Part shown: positions 36,746-49,000 of the stretch, one piece after another
Layout of the letters: the number at the start of each line of letters is the position of its first letter
Numbering within the stretch: position 1 is the first letter of the stretch
Source: Tribonema minus
Taxonomy: Eukaryota; Sar; Xanthophyceae; Tribonematales; Tribonemataceae
NCBI GenBank assembly: GCA_017506865.1
Contig: JAFCMP010000122.1
Coordinates: 62,001-126,000 of the forward strand
Direction: 5' to 3'
DNA length: 64,000 bases
Made by a program: the position numbers and the translations under genes
The notes under the pieces: model-generated
What the model saw: the letters and a program-made list of their open reading frames with translations, nothing else
Databases searched by the model: none
Told to the model about the DNA's origin: nothing

Positions 36746-39020
36746 TCAGATGAGCAGCTGCTCTATCTGGTCCTTGAGGCTCTGGATCTGCTCCTTGAGC
36801 TGCGAGGCCTCGTTGGTGGTGACGCTCGCCGAGATGACGGGGCGCGAGACGCCGCACGCGCGCCCCAGCGCGACCTTCGACGGCACAAACACGTAAGGGA
36901 CGTTCTTGTCCTCGCACAGGAGGGGCAGGTGGAGGAGGATCTCGAGGGGGTCCGCGTCCGCCGCCATGACGATGAACTCGCTGATGCCGCGGTTCAGGGT
37001 CTTGGTGGCTGTGCGGCGTATGGGGGGGGGGGGGGGGGGGGGCGGGGGGGGCTGGGGTTAGCTCCTCTGGTGATTTCCTGCTGAGCAGGGGTTTGAGGGG
37101 TACGCATGGTGCGGATGCCACGGGAGAGGGTTCGAAGAGCTGCTTATGGAAATGTGACCGTCTAACATGCGGAGCCCGCTGGCTGGCAGGTATGTTAGCG
37201 TTGCGGTGAGCAAATCGTTGACGATTATAAAAGTAAACTTGTTGACGATACGATTTGAGGGCTGGGACTTGTAGTGGCTGCATGAAACGGGGGGGGCGTC
37301 TGTGTAGCGACAGTGAACCGTGCAAATAGCATCAGCTGTTGGTGCGCTACGCACGATACTGCCGGGATGGCGTTAAAGGCACAAGCGCACCCGCGCTTGC
37401 TGCCACGATATAGACTGAGCAAAACTCTCAAATCTTTCATCGCGACATGCGGCGTTGTCGCTGCATGCAGCAGCGTAAGTGACAGGTCGTTGCTGCGGCG
37501 TGTTGCGAGAGACCTCTGTCTGTGGAGGTCGCACTTGAGAGGGGCCCGGCGCTTCAACTTGAAGCAGCTGGCCATTTGAGCGTTTCTTGTGTACAGCTGT
37601 ATTTGCCGCGGCTCAAGCGCGCAAGGTTTTGGCACACAAGAAGATGAAAGCGCCATGGCATTGGCGTGTAGAGTGACCCAGGTCAGCAACCACCGCTGAG
37701 TATATATGATGGTGATTGTGTCAATGACGAGGAGTTGAAAGAGGCCGCTGCCAGCTAAGTGACTAATTGTGCAGACGCATGCACAACGCTGCAAGACATG
37801 CTTGAGCATCGCCACTGGATTTCTTTTGACGACCCTGTTGCAGTACAATCAACGACACGACATTCCAGAGCAGTGCAGTGCAGCTGACGCTGGACTCGTG
37901 AGGTAGTGCTGACCCACTTGCGCAGCTGCGCGTACAACGAACTGTGCCGTCAAAATCGTGCAAGATGAGCAACACCATTGTGTTATTTGCAGCCTTGTGG
38001 CCCAACGCCAAAAGCACTCACTCACTCTCCTGGGAAGGTCTACGTGCGCGGAAGTAGGTCACAAATGTGGTAACAGCAGGAGAGTACTGCACGGTGGCTG
38101 CAATACCAGGGTCGGGTGCCAAAGTTGGCGTTGCTCAAACATCGGTACTGTCAAGTTACTAGACTATAGCCGCGCCGTCGCCCGCTCAACTCATGAGGAC
38201 ACATGTATAATATGTCTCGGCAGCTGCTGGCGTCGCCACTTGTTACCAGAAGGTTGTGCCAACATTCATTTGCTCGCTTGGCGAGGATTGACCAGGGACT
38301 TGCCAAAGCAGCAAAGATTTTTTCGGCCTCCGGTGCATGAATAACCAGTCTTACAATGACTTGCATGAATGTAACACCACTGCAGTGACAGTTACAGTGA
38401 TATATAGGCACGGGTAGCGGTCAAGCACAACTTCAAGTTGGCGATGATTTGGAGAGCTTGAACATGTGTACACAGCAAATAATAGTTGCTCGAGCAAAGC
38501 CGACCTGTTCTATTTCCTGTACACTCTGTTCCCTGCACTGCTGGCTGATGCGGCCTAGCCATGGAATAAAAAGCAATTTAATTTCGGTGGCTGTGGATCG
38601 CCAGCTGCAAATCACTGGTACAGGCAGCGCACGTGCAGCAGCCATGCTCCATCATTAGACTACAATACAGTACGATGCTTAAGGCTGGACTACGATGACC
38701 AACGCTCAGTGCGACTGGCAGCTTCATTTAACCGTATTTTTTTCCAACACTTTGCGGGCTGGGCGAGATGTGAAGACACACTCTAAACACCTCGTGCCGA
38801 CAGCACAGGCAGCAACCAGTCCAAATGCCAAACTAGTGCGTAACTTCAGCTGGCCCTACACTGATGCAGCCCCCGGCGCTGCCAAGCCGCAAAACCCACC
38901 TTCGTTTGCTCCCTTCTTCAGCTGCTTATAGTTCGCCGCCTGCTGCACCAGGTCAAGAATCGTGACCGTGAGATCCGCTCCAGCGAGGGGGTACGCCTTG
39001 GGATTGATTTCGTCTGCCAT
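36746..39020 (-). CDS. SNU13: SNU13 / NHP2L1 (15.5K) RNA-binding protein
   Basis: Two exons, 38900-39020 and 36746-37008, join in phase (GAA G|CC) to give 127 residues, the family's usual length. '[18 protein letters not shown]', '[20 protein letters not shown]', '[20 protein letters not shown]', '[17 protein letters not shown]' and '[13 protein letters not shown]' are near-identical to SNU13 of animals and fungi (L7Ae superfamily). The protein binds kink-turns in U4 snRNA and box C/D snoRNAs, acting in the U4/U6.U5 tri-snRNP and in snoRNPs in the nucleus and nucleolus. Its 1.9-kb intron contains a long G-run beside the exon 2 acceptor and an AACTTCAAGTT near-palindrome at 38429-38440. Confidence 0.96.
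37022..37053. repeat. poly-G tract just before the SNU13 exon 2 acceptor
   Basis: About 30 G with one C interruption on the plus strand, that is a C-tract in the SNU13 transcript lying within 15-45 nt upstream of the 3' splice site, where a polypyrimidine tract is expected. A G-quadruplex can form on the plus strand. Confidence 0.8.
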
Positions 39021-39661
39021 GGCTGCGTGACTCTCAAGAAGAGCGTGCACCTATCATTGAGTGATCATCGGCCGAAGCCACCGCTGGAGTGTCTTAATAA
39101 GGTGGTTGGTGGGTGCTAAACACTCTTTGCAAGAGTCTGAGTCTTTGTGGGGCTATTTGAAGGCAAATGCCATTTGAAAACGGGGGGCCGGATCCAGTGT
39201 GTTGCTAGGGTTTACGTCCTACGCAAGCAACTCTCAGCAGTCTGCACTGCGCCCGACGGCTGGAATGTTAACATATTAACATAACCATGCACGCTCCGTA
39301 TGTGTACATCGTAATGCGCTCCGCCAGCTGTTGTGCCAATGACATGCCGACTGTGAAGGTGCCAAATCGGAAGCACGCAGCGTCCTGCAATAGGAATGGT
39401 TGCTTCAGCTTCACACGCAGAGCCCAAATTCGTCGCGACGCATGAACAGCTGCCAATGGTCAATGGATAGCGCACATACTGCGCATAACAGATGCGTTAG
39501 CAGTATTGCACAGAGCAGGCATGCGCGCATGCAGACGGGATGCACAGAGCGTGAAGAAGCAATCGGCAATGACACAAACACATCTGGAACAGGAACATCT
39601 CGCTGTTTCAAGCATGCGCTGGAGCACACACTCAGAGGCTCTGCAGGCCAACGATGGGCAG

Positions 39662-41124
39662 CTACGGCAATTCAACTACAACATCAAAGTTCAAGTTGCC
39701 TGCATCATCCACCCACTTCTCGAAGAACTCTGCATGCCAGGCCTCGTGTTTGGCTTTGAAAAAGTTGCGCCAGCCACGTGACTTGTTGACGTCTGAGCAA
39801 GACTCACTCTGGCGCCTTAAGCTGCTTATCCCGCCCTTGCCCTTGCAAGTCATGGCAAGTAGCTCGCATTACCAGGGTGCCAGCGCATTCATTTACGCAG
39901 TCTACCTTCTGAGAAACGTACACACTTACTCTGTAACTGATGGAGCCTGTCTCCACGCGGACTCGCACAACTGGGTACCACCTGAACCCCCCATAGCACG
40001 TGCTGCCCGGAGGTGTTACTTGCTGGTCTGTGTGACTTGTGACTGCATCGTTGAACGCTGCCTCCAGACTGCTCAGTGACAGCACCTCTCTGAACTCAGC
40101 TGCTGCAACAGATGACTTCGGCCGCTGCGTGTCGCTCGTGTCTTTGAGTATGCGTGGCACATGGGACATTTGCTGCACACTCTGCCAGCCAGACTCGGAA
40201 GCCTTGCCAACGCACAGCAGCGCAACAATGCGGGGCGTCCACTGAGGGAAGACGTCTGTGACGCCTGCGATGAACCCCGTGTCAAGGTACTTGAGCCGAA
40301 TGCAATCGGTGACACTATCGGGCACAGTCACCAGGCCCTGCTGTTCCGCCCATCGCATGGCAACAACGGCTGGGGTGCTCTCCGCTGCAACAGCGAGTCG
40401 GTCATCGCTGAGCAGCGCCACGAGCGCTGCCTCTGGCAGCAGAGTCAGCTGCTGACGCAGCTGCGCGTCATTCATGGCCAACTCCAGATCCCCCGCACGC
40501 CCTATGACTGAGGTCAGAGCATTGCGCAAGTGAAGGCGATGTCGAACACCGCATGGTGCATCAAACATTCGCAGTGCCTCATCCCAAGGCAGGTCTGCTT
40601 GTGCATCCAGCCACTTGGCTGCTAGACAGCGCTGTCTCCACGGCATATGCATCTGCCACTTGTGCTGTGGTGAGCGCTCGCTGTACGGTCAGCTGCTCCT
40701 CTACAGGCAGCTTGCCGTGATACATGGCCCATACTACGTCTTCGAAGGCGGCAACCTCTGCGTCGTCCTCTAGCTCAATCTGTATGCGCACGGGCCTTTC
40801 GGGGCCGGTCCAGCGACTTAGCCTCGTCCGCAGTACTGAGCTGTGAGCAATGAGAACGGCGGCATGGAGCTGCAGCTCTTTGACTGCCTCGCGTACCTCA
40901 GCATTGCGGTCAGTGGCTTGAGCTGCATCGCTGTCTGCGCCCCGTTTCCTTTTCCTGCCCGCGCACTTCCCTCCGTCTGGCATGCTCGCCCTCATGGTGA
41001 TCTCTACAACAACATCCGAAAAGGCCGTATCTCCCCACAACTCATGTAATGTCGGGGTCGGTATAGCCTCGGCTGTCGCAGGTGTACTGACGCTGGTGCC
41101 AGCGCTCCCCATCGATTGAGCCAT
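39662..41124 (-). pseudogene. BTB-BACK family copy D with two frameshifts
   Basis: ATG at 41124, last stop at 39662. The BTB domain has 'LWGDTAFSDVVVEI', a basic insertion ('GRKRKRGAD'), 'LHAAVLIAHSSVLRTRLSRW' and 'MYHGKLP'. A +1 insertion near 40635 breaks the frame at the BTB/BACK boundary; BACK and most of the C-terminal module follow (40613-39804). A 10-bp insertion (ACTTGC duplicated around CATG) near 39850 breaks it again, and the module ends as 'EKWVDDAGNLNFDV'. The 1463-nt length is explained exactly by 11 extra nt. It is the most diverged copy and the only one on the minus strand. Confidence 0.75.
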
Positions 41125-41262
41125 CGCTTTGTGCAGCTAAAAGCCTATGCGCCTCTGTTTGATGTTCTGGGAGCGGAGAGTCACGGTCTTTAAAGTTCAT
41201 GAGTTGCGGGCCGGAGAATCATGATCCGTCCAGTGCAGCGACAACTGGGATGACGATATCAA

Positions 41263-41298
41263 ATGGAAAATATCATGGAAAATATCATGGAAACTATC
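41263..41298. repeat. short tandem repeat
   Basis: ATGGAAAATATC occurs twice and then once more as a variant, head to tail. Confidence 0.8.
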
Positions 41299-42266
41299 AG
41301 CTGACTCACATCACAAGTTCCAAAACCGCCGCGGTTTGCTCATACTACAGGTGTGTGAGTCGCTTGGCTCGCGTGTTCATGGCTGACGCTGCTCATGACG
41401 TTTGCTTGAGTCCGAATCATGCAGTTACTGGAGCATGTGCTCTCTTGATGCTCTAGTGAGTGTGACGACCGGAGCTGGCTCACTGTCTGATGATGCCTTA
41501 CATGTCATCTGATGATCTGACTGTTGAAATCAGAAAGTATGACCTCTGAGTCAGGAGTCTGAGGTTAAATTGCAAACAGCTCATTGGCTGAGAAGAGTCA
41601 GTAGTCTCTCCCCTTGAAAGCGGCATAGACGGGTTGCGCTGCCGAGTATGCATGCCTGCCCTCGCAACCACATCTCGCAGTCACATTTTGCACGGAGTCT
41701 CTCTGATCAAACTCAGCAAGACCGTCAATACGTGACCGGCCACTGGCATCACTGCCGTAACTGCCGCCGCCGCTGCCAGCTGTGCTTATGGTACCACCGC
41801 CGCCACCCTGGCGCTGCGCAACTCGCAGAGCCCTTGTCACTAGTAATATGCAGATGAAAGTGATGCCGGCATGAATGGTGCGCTTTGCCAACGTTGTACT
41901 TGAAGGCCCAGGGCCCTGTGGATTCCACAGGTCCTAAGTAGTCCTTGACAAATTGAATGTTCAGGCTGGCACTTCTCGCACTTGCTGCCTCTAACGCCCG
42001 CTGCCTCCACTGTTGCACTCGCTATTGCGATTTAAGGCTGGGTATGTCATGCTTCCCTCCTCTGCCACGGCTGCCAATACTGTTCTGAGCCCGCTGCTGC
42101 TGACTCAGTGAGTCAGTCGGATGTTCCACCGTACAGCAGGCGGTGTGAGCGCAAAATGCTCGCCGTGGCAATGGCGGTGGCGGCAATCATTGGTAAAGTG
42201 TGCTGCAGCAGCCTGAGAGTGCCCAGGCGTGCGCACCAGCGCTCACACCGGGCACGTGTCTTGGTG

Positions 42267-42677
42267 CTACGGTGTGAGCAGCGCGCACGCGACGCTGATT
42301 TCATGGTTACGAGCTGGAGAGCCGGCATGCCGTAATGCGGCGACATGAGCAGCGCCGTACGTGTCCCCAAGCTGAACGCTTATGTCCCGAGCTGCATGCT
42401 CAGCTGGCTGCCACCACGCGTGCGCGTGATACCGCGGCAGGGTACGGTGTGACGCGGCGGCGATTGGCAAAAGTGGTGGTATCATGATGGCGGCGACAGC
42501 GGCGGCGGCAACGCTGGAGCACACAGCCGTGCGTCTATGCACCTCTACGTTGATGCCAAATACTACTTGTATAATATTTCGAAATAGTATTGAGAGGCGC
42601 ATGTACCGCAGGCCAGAGTCTTGGTCCAAGGCGCCGCATGCTGGCACATCCAGCAGCTTCTCAGCGGCCTCTGCCAT
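42267..42677 (-). CDS. unidentified 136-residue ORF with a hydrophobic segment
   Basis: ATG 42677 to TAG 42267-42269. It starts 'MAEAAEKLLDVPACGALDQD' and has one likely membrane-spanning or signal-anchor stretch ('SVAAAAVAAIMIPPLLPIAAA'). No domain recognised and no splice sites needed. It could be a chance ORF in GC-rich DNA. Confidence 0.25.
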   Translation of the reverse strand: MAEAAEKLLDVPACGALDQDSGLRYMRLSILFRNIIQVVFGINVEVHRRTAVCSSVAAAAVAAIMIPPLLPIAAASHRTLPRYHAHAWWQPAEHAARDISVQLGDTYGAAHVAALRHAGSPARNHEISVACALLTP

Positions 42678-43036
42678 AGCTTAGGCGCGTGCTCAGCAGG
42701 CTGCCACGTGTGCGTTACTATCATTCTCCATCACGGCAGACGCATTTGTGTCACAAGTGACAATACTTGGAAGCATTTAGAGCATTTCTGTGACAGCTGT
42801 GCATAAGTGTAACAGCGGGCGCCGCGCCGCCATCACGTCACGGTGCTGAAATGCACACATCCGAGTCCAGCTGCACCGGCTGCACCGAACTACCCGCATC
42901 AAAACAAACAGATGATCAGAGCGCAAAGTACATCATCATGGTTGTTGGCGTGGGCAGTGCCATGGTCGTAGTGCGCGTCCCTGCTCACGTAGTCCGCCCA
43001 CCATGCCTCTAACCCCGGGTTAAGTATTGCAAAGAC

Positions 43037-43335
43037 ACCCCTGATGAGCCTTCACCTCACCGACAACGGGATTCAAGCCTCTTCCACTGGCAGCATCATG
43101 ATTCTGTCACGTGGTGATGGCTGCCGCGACGGCGTCAAGGCTGCGGTGCTCCTAGAGCTAGAGGACAATGATGATGACGGCGACACCGACACCCAGGACC
43201 AGGTCCAAGGAGTTCCCATTTCATCCCCTACGCCTGCCAGGTGTCAAGCGTGCCGCCAAGCCCAGCGCAAAGCACAAGGTGCCCATTGGCAAGAGGGGCG
43301 TGGCCAACCCTTTCTGCTGCCACTGGTACAGCAGT
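43037..43335 (+). pseudogene. inverted partial copy of the ORF at 43974-44550
   Basis: This plus-strand stretch matches the minus-strand ORF at 43974-44290: 'LTDNGIQASSTGS', 'AAVLLELEDNDDDG', the ISSPTPA segment and the basic 'AKPSAKHKVPIGKRGVANPF' end. It lacks the N-terminal half with the hydrophobic segment, and its matching parts fall in two different frames (split near 43200), so it looks like a decayed fragment. Confidence 0.65.
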
Positions 43336-43973
43336 GCGCAGCGCAGGCCAATCACAGTTGGGGTACAGGAGAGAACGTACGTGGCGGTGCATACAATGTG
43401 CATGTGACAGGCGCTGCACATGCAAATACGGCCCGAGTCATCCTGCTTGGATGCAGTCAGTGAATACCGGGCGTACGCATGCCGCATGTTGCGTGACGCA
43501 GTGTTGTCCATGTTTGTTTGCAAATAGGGGTTGCTAATTTGCGGATTTGAACAGCCGTTTGAGTCTACCCACCAGATGACTTTTCAGATGTGCCCAAAAC
43601 AACGGCAAACTTTAAGAATTGCTCTTCAAGTTGTGGTGTGATCACATAAAGGTACATGCCGACCATGTCTGTAGACGCCATTGACGTGAGAAACATGCCA
43701 TGGGCATGCACAGCTAGCCACTGCGCGCTTTGATAATATGACGCCGCTTGTTGTAGCTGCTGTGCACAGCGCACCAAGCGCAACTCTTCACATAAGTACA
43801 TGATTGCATGCCCTGCCGCTGTGCCGCTATCTGTCTCGTGCGCCAGTAGAACTACGGTTGCCGTAATCAGAACGGATCAACATATATTGGCGCACATTGC
43901 AGTGCAGTGCAGTAAAGCAACCTGACACACTGGGGCTCATATGGACACCACACCCCTCACACTGCTCTCTGCT

Positions 43974-44550
43974 CTACCCGCGGCGGCAGAAAGGGTTGGC
44001 CACGCCCCTCTTGCCAATGGGCAGCTTTTGCTTTTCGCCGGGCTTGGCGGCGCGCTTGACACTGGCAGGCGTAGGGGATGAAATGGGAACTTCTTGAAAT
44101 TCGGGCAGGTCCTGGAAACCGTCCGAGTCGCTATCGCCACCGTCATCATCGTTGTCCTCTAGCTCCAAGAGCACCGCAGCCTCTATACTATAGTATACAC
44201 CACCGCGGCGCCCGTCACCACGTTTCAGAAGCATGCTGCTGCCAGTGGATGACACTTGAATCCCGTTGTCGGGGAGGCGAAGGCTCAGCAGCGGTGTGTT
44301 CGCGATGGTGTTGGCGGCATGATGGGCGGACCACGTGAGCAGGACGCCTGCTACAAGTATAGCAGCGCCTGGGTCGACACCCATGAGGATGTATGTACGC
44401 TCTGCAGAGCGCGACGGACAGGTGGCAAAGGCAGAGAGTTTGATGCACACGTCATGTCTGTGTGCAGCGAGAACTCGTTGAAGGGAGCGAACACGAAGGC
44501 CAAGAGAAGACTTGAAGGGATCCAGCCAGATCAGGGAAAACGCGTCAAAG
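43974..44550 (-). CDS. unidentified membrane-type protein, 3'-terminal exon
   Basis: The frame is open from a likely acceptor (CTACCTAG|C) at 44550 to the stop at 43974-43976, 192 codons without an obvious in-frame start, so earlier exons are expected. Order: 'SFDAFSLIWLDPFKSSLGLR', a basic stretch, 'RTYILMGVDPG', a hydrophobic segment ('AAILVAGVLLTWSAHHAA', likely membrane-spanning), an acidic tract ('LELEDNDDDGGDSDSDG') and a basic C-terminus ('LPIGKRGVANPFCRRG'). I recognise no family. A partial inverted copy lies 640 bp away. Confidence 0.45.
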
Positions 44551-45651
44551 CTAGGTAGGCGCGTACGTCAATCCGCGCTCAGCCGCCAGCAACTCTCACA
44601 CACAGCTGCACACAACTGCCTTGCTCTGCCTCATCTGATGGCCAATACTTTCTCACCTTTACAAACGAAAGTGAAACTGGGCTCACGGGTGGCCGCTGCT
44701 GCTGCCGAGGTTTTGCGGGTGCGCAGAACACATACAGTACTGCCAGTGGTGTGCTTGAAAGAACCCCCCTCTCTCCTCGCACACTTTTTCCCGTCGTGGT
44801 GTGCGTGTGAATCGCAAGAGAATAAAATAATCCAAAGTATGAATTCCGGCGTTGCGAACGTAGGAAGGTGGCTGGTGCGCAGACTGTGCGTGGCGGGCTG
44901 GTAGATGACGCTCTCTAATGCACACCTGAACCGTCAACGGCAGAGCGGGAGAACGTCTTTGATGTACACGCATGAGAGGCACTTGAAGTTCGGAGCGTGG
45001 AGACTCGTGCACGCGTGTTGCCGGCACACCAGCTTCTGCCGGCTGCGGCGTGCATGGAAGCAGCGTTGGCGGTGCCGCGTCAACGAGCCTACACAGGTAG
45101 GACGCTTTGGTTTGCGTTCGCTGCAACAAGCCTTCGGTAACACCCACTGTGATACTCGACATATATCGATACATCGCAGGTTCGCCCCCACAAGTCCTAT
45201 TATCCTAACCCTACCCCTAACCCTGGACAGCGGTAAGTTGGGCCTTTATAAATACAAGTTCATACGGACAGCGGTAAGTGAGCGCCCTACGCCTTCCTCA
45301 GCAGTAGCAGCAGCAGTGCACCATTTGTATCAACGTTATTTGAGTCGGTGACAAATGCTTCAGGTGGAAAAGGTGCAGTCTCTTGACACTTTCCAAATCA
45401 TGTGGGACTGACGTCAGGTGGTAGTCATCTGCCCGAGGCCCTTTTGGTCCATGTACATGCAGCAATGTACGAGTAACATCATCACAATCTGCTAGTAAAG
45501 CGCGATGCTGCACAAAAGCGCACTGCAACAATACACGCACACGCTTGCATACACCCCAGCATTGCAGAAAAGTAAAAACGTCATCATGATTTCTGCGTAC
45601 TCGCACACCAAACCCACCACAGACCCTACATATGGCAACAATATGTGCAGC
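44551..45651. other. region between the membrane-type ORF and the EXO1 3' end
   Basis: No gene supported. It contains a telomere-like CCCTAA tract at 45204-45225, followed at once by two copies of GGACAGCGGTAAGT near 45226 and 45267. Upstream exons of the ORF ending at 43974 may lie here on the minus strand. Confidence 0.4.
45204..45280. repeat. telomere-like tract next to a duplicated AG/GTAAGT junction-like motif
   Basis: CCTAACCCTACCCCTAACCCT at 45204-45224 runs into GGACAGCGGTAAGT, and GGACAGCGGTAAGT recurs about 40 bp later. The motif has the form of an exon end plus 5' splice site, but no plus-strand gene is recognised here. Confidence 0.5.
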
Positions 45652-46067
45652 CTATGAAGGTGAATACACGAACTGTTGGAACAAATCTTGATACCCACTC
45701 GCACTGGCATTCGCCGCTGACAGCACCGGTGCTGCGCATGGCAGCGCCGCAGCCACATGCAGCAGCCTGTCACCGCCGCTACATGCCAACGGCGGCGGCG
45801 GCAGCGCGCAGGGCTTCAGGGCAGGCGATATGTCTAATGCATCTGCGCGCGCCGGCGACGGCGACAGCGCCGCGGTGGCAGCGCTCCAGCTGCCGTCGAC
45901 GCACTTGCCGGACCGCAGTCGCGATGGCGCACACTGCGCAGGTTCGGGTGCGCTGTCGTGGTCTACTTCCATCGACACGTCCGCCAGCACGTCTAGCAGC
46001 GCGTCTCTCTCCGCCATCGGCGCATCCCCATCGCCGCCGGCAGAGCTTCGGCCGGCGCATGGGCTGG

Positions 46068-46099
<32 letters not shown>

Positions 46100-49000
46100 C
46101 TGCTGCTGCCAAGGGCACTGCTACTGTCACAGTCAGCAAGGAATGCAAACGACCCAAACAGGGCGCCGCCCCCCCCACTGCCGCTGCCGCCGCCTCCGCC
46201 GCACTGGCTTCGCTGCCGCGCCCCGCGCACCCCCCTGCCCGACGATCGCACCTTTCTCATCCTTCCAGCCCCCCCTTGGGGCTCAGCAACAGCGGCGGAA
46301 GCGGCGGCAGCGCCTGCGGCCCTGCCAGCGGCGCCAGTCATCGACTGCGGCTCGCTGAAGAATCGCCGAATCAGGGTGCTCGGCGGCGCAGCAGCAGCGC
46401 CCAGCGTGCGGCGCCGCTTCACGCGGCTCAGCGCTGCTCGCGACGGCTTGAGACCCCCTTTGACAGTGGACTGCGCAGCGCCGTCGCTGCCGCCGCCGCC
46501 GCCGCTGCCGCTGCCGCCGAAGAACTTGCTGGCTGGCGCCGAGGCGGCCGACGGCGGCAGCGACGGCGCGGCGCCGCTGTTCTCTTTGTCATCCGGCGCC
46601 GCCGCTGCGGCGCCTTCGGTCGCCATCGGCAGCAGCGGCGCCATGGAGTGCAGCCAGTCCAGCGCGGTGTCCGCGGCAGCGGCCGCGCCGCCGCTGCCGC
46701 GCTGAGCATCGTCATCCGCTGCCGCCGCTGCCGCGACGCCCGCGGGCGAGCCCAGGCTGTAGAAGAAGCTGTGGGATGCGGGTGATGCGGCAGGGGGGTC
46801 CGCGCGCTGCTTACCCTTGCGCGCTTTGCATGCCGTCCACGGCGTTGTCGCGGCGTTGCGCGGCGCCAGCGGCTGCGCGCGGCAGGTCAAGCACGCGACG
46901 ACGGGGGAGGGGCGTTTGGAATTTACTTGAGTGCACCACATGCAACTGTGCGCGCACACCAGTTGATGATGAGTGCGCCACATGCCTCATAGGGCGTGTG
47001 CTTCGCCACAGCAGCTGACCGTTGATTACTCACCCTCGGTTAGTGCTTGGAGAGCACCGTCCCGAGTACGCTTCTGTCATGAATCCACAACGTACTGAAC
47101 CCAAAGCCAACGGACACCCATGACAAGCACAGCGCAGCAGATACAGTATTGAACGCTGCTTTGAACGGCTTGTAACTTACTCGATTCATAAAGAGCCATT
47201 GTTCATCTTAGACACATGGAGAAACTGCCAAGGCGCGGGGCCACTCAAGCACATGTGCAGGGTGAGCATGCATACATCAACAGCCATTGCAGCCAGCTCA
47301 AATTCTTGAAGCAAGTTTGCATGTAACTTCAGCGTGCACTTCAATATACCTCGAGGTACCTATATACATACACGTTGCATGTGCCACACCACCGAATGCA
47401 TGGCGCACACGTGCTTGACATCGCACATGCCTCAGGCAACTTTGTTGAAAATGAAACTACTAAAGAGCTACGTTCAGAAAGGAGAAAAAAATATTGTCTG
47501 CTGATAATAGTAAAAAGTTATGCGTCAATGTGTGCTCCACGTTACCTTTCGTGTCATCGCCCGCGAAGGCGCCGCTGCACCAGCGTACACCACCAGCGGC
47601 GCGGGAGCGGGCGCAAAGAACTTATTAATAGTGCGCTGCCCGGTCAGCGACGCGGGGGTGCTCTTCACCGCCCACGCGCCCCCCCCGCCCTTCGCCCCCC
47701 CCCCTCCCCTTGTTTGGCCCCTACCGGGCCCCCCTGAGGGGGTGGCGGGGGGGCGGTGCGCGGGCTGAAAGACCTCCGATGGGAAGAGCTTTCGGGTGAC
47801 CGGGTCCATGATGCCGTCCGCTATGGCGCGCGCCTGGGCGTCGGGAACGGGCGGTCCCAGGAAAGAAAGGTCCTCGCCGAAGTCGTGGTCCTCGGGAAGG
47901 GGCGTGAGGTGCACGACGGTGCGCGAGACGGGGTCGAAGACGCGCTGCAGCGCGGGGGACGGGGCAGCGGGCGTGCAATGTAAACGTCTCTGTCGGCATG
48001 AGACGCATGCAGCTCGATGCGCAGTTCATTGGGTGCTTGTGTGAAAACAGCAAATACTTGGGCCGAAGACGCGCTGCAACGCGGGGGACGGGGCAGCGGG
48101 CACGCGGTGTGAACGTCTGCCGGCATGCGATGCATGCAGTTGGGTGCGTAGTTTATTGGGTGCTCGTGACTCGTTTGAGGTGATGTCCATTGTGTACATT
48201 AGCGTGTACATTTGGTGAAGACGCGCTGCAACTCGGGGGAGCGGCGCGCCGTGTGAACGTCTCTGTCGGCATGAGCCGCATGCAGCTTGATGCGCAGTTT
48301 GCTGGGTTCTCGTAACTCATTTGAGTGATGTGTATGAATGAAATTAGCATGTATACGGGGTCGAAGACGTGCTGCAACGCGGGACAGGGCAGAGTGAGGT
48401 TCTGAAGGCACGGCTCAGATGGTGCCCAAGCTCTGAAGCTGCTTGGTAGCACCACTGGCCAAAATTGGACTGTTGCATGCTTGCTCCATTGATTGCCTGT
48501 ATGATGAGTTGTGAAGGTAAATGTTCTGCTTGCGCTGACACATGAGCCATACTGTTCCTAAGTGTAGGGCAAAAACTTCTCTCCACACTATGTGCATATG
48601 CTTCCATACTGACGGCAAGACATCGAAGGAAAAGCATATCTGCTGCTTCATTGATTCCTGCCACCAAAGCAACTCATGCAAATCTAAGACGCAATCAAGA
48701 AAACGAAATAAATCATTGTCCACAACGCTCCACAATCACCTGCAAAGCATACATACCTGATGCCGGAATGTGGCCATTGCGCGCCGCAGCGCGAGCTCGT
48801 AGTCTGCAGGCACCGTGGAGCCAAACTCAAAGCGTATCGCGCGCATGGCCCGTGCGACATCGCCATGCTTCGTCGCAAACCTGCAGAGCGGGTCGGCCAC
48901 GGCGGCAGCGTCAGTACTAGCCTTGAACTATGCAGTCGGCCACTAGGAACAAAAGCAGTTTTACTCTTAAGGGGACTTTGCATTGTAGAGAGCTGCTGCT

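Larger units (their letters stand above)
41125..43973. other. poorly resolved region with small ORFs
   Basis: A minus-strand ORF at 42267-42677 has an ATG and 136 codons, with a hydrophobic Ala/Val-rich stretch near residues 52-78, but no recognised domain. A minus-strand ORF at 41598-41891 overlaps a Gly/Ser-rich stretch. A short tandem duplication (ATGGAAAATATC) lies at 41263-41298. From about 43037 the left arm of an inverted repeat begins. Confidence 0.4.

Noticed and set aside
45645..46785. Long plus-strand ORFs (237, 291 and 169 codons)
   Set aside because: They are antisense shadows of the Gly/Ala-rich last exon of EXO1, caused by GC-rich triplet repeats.
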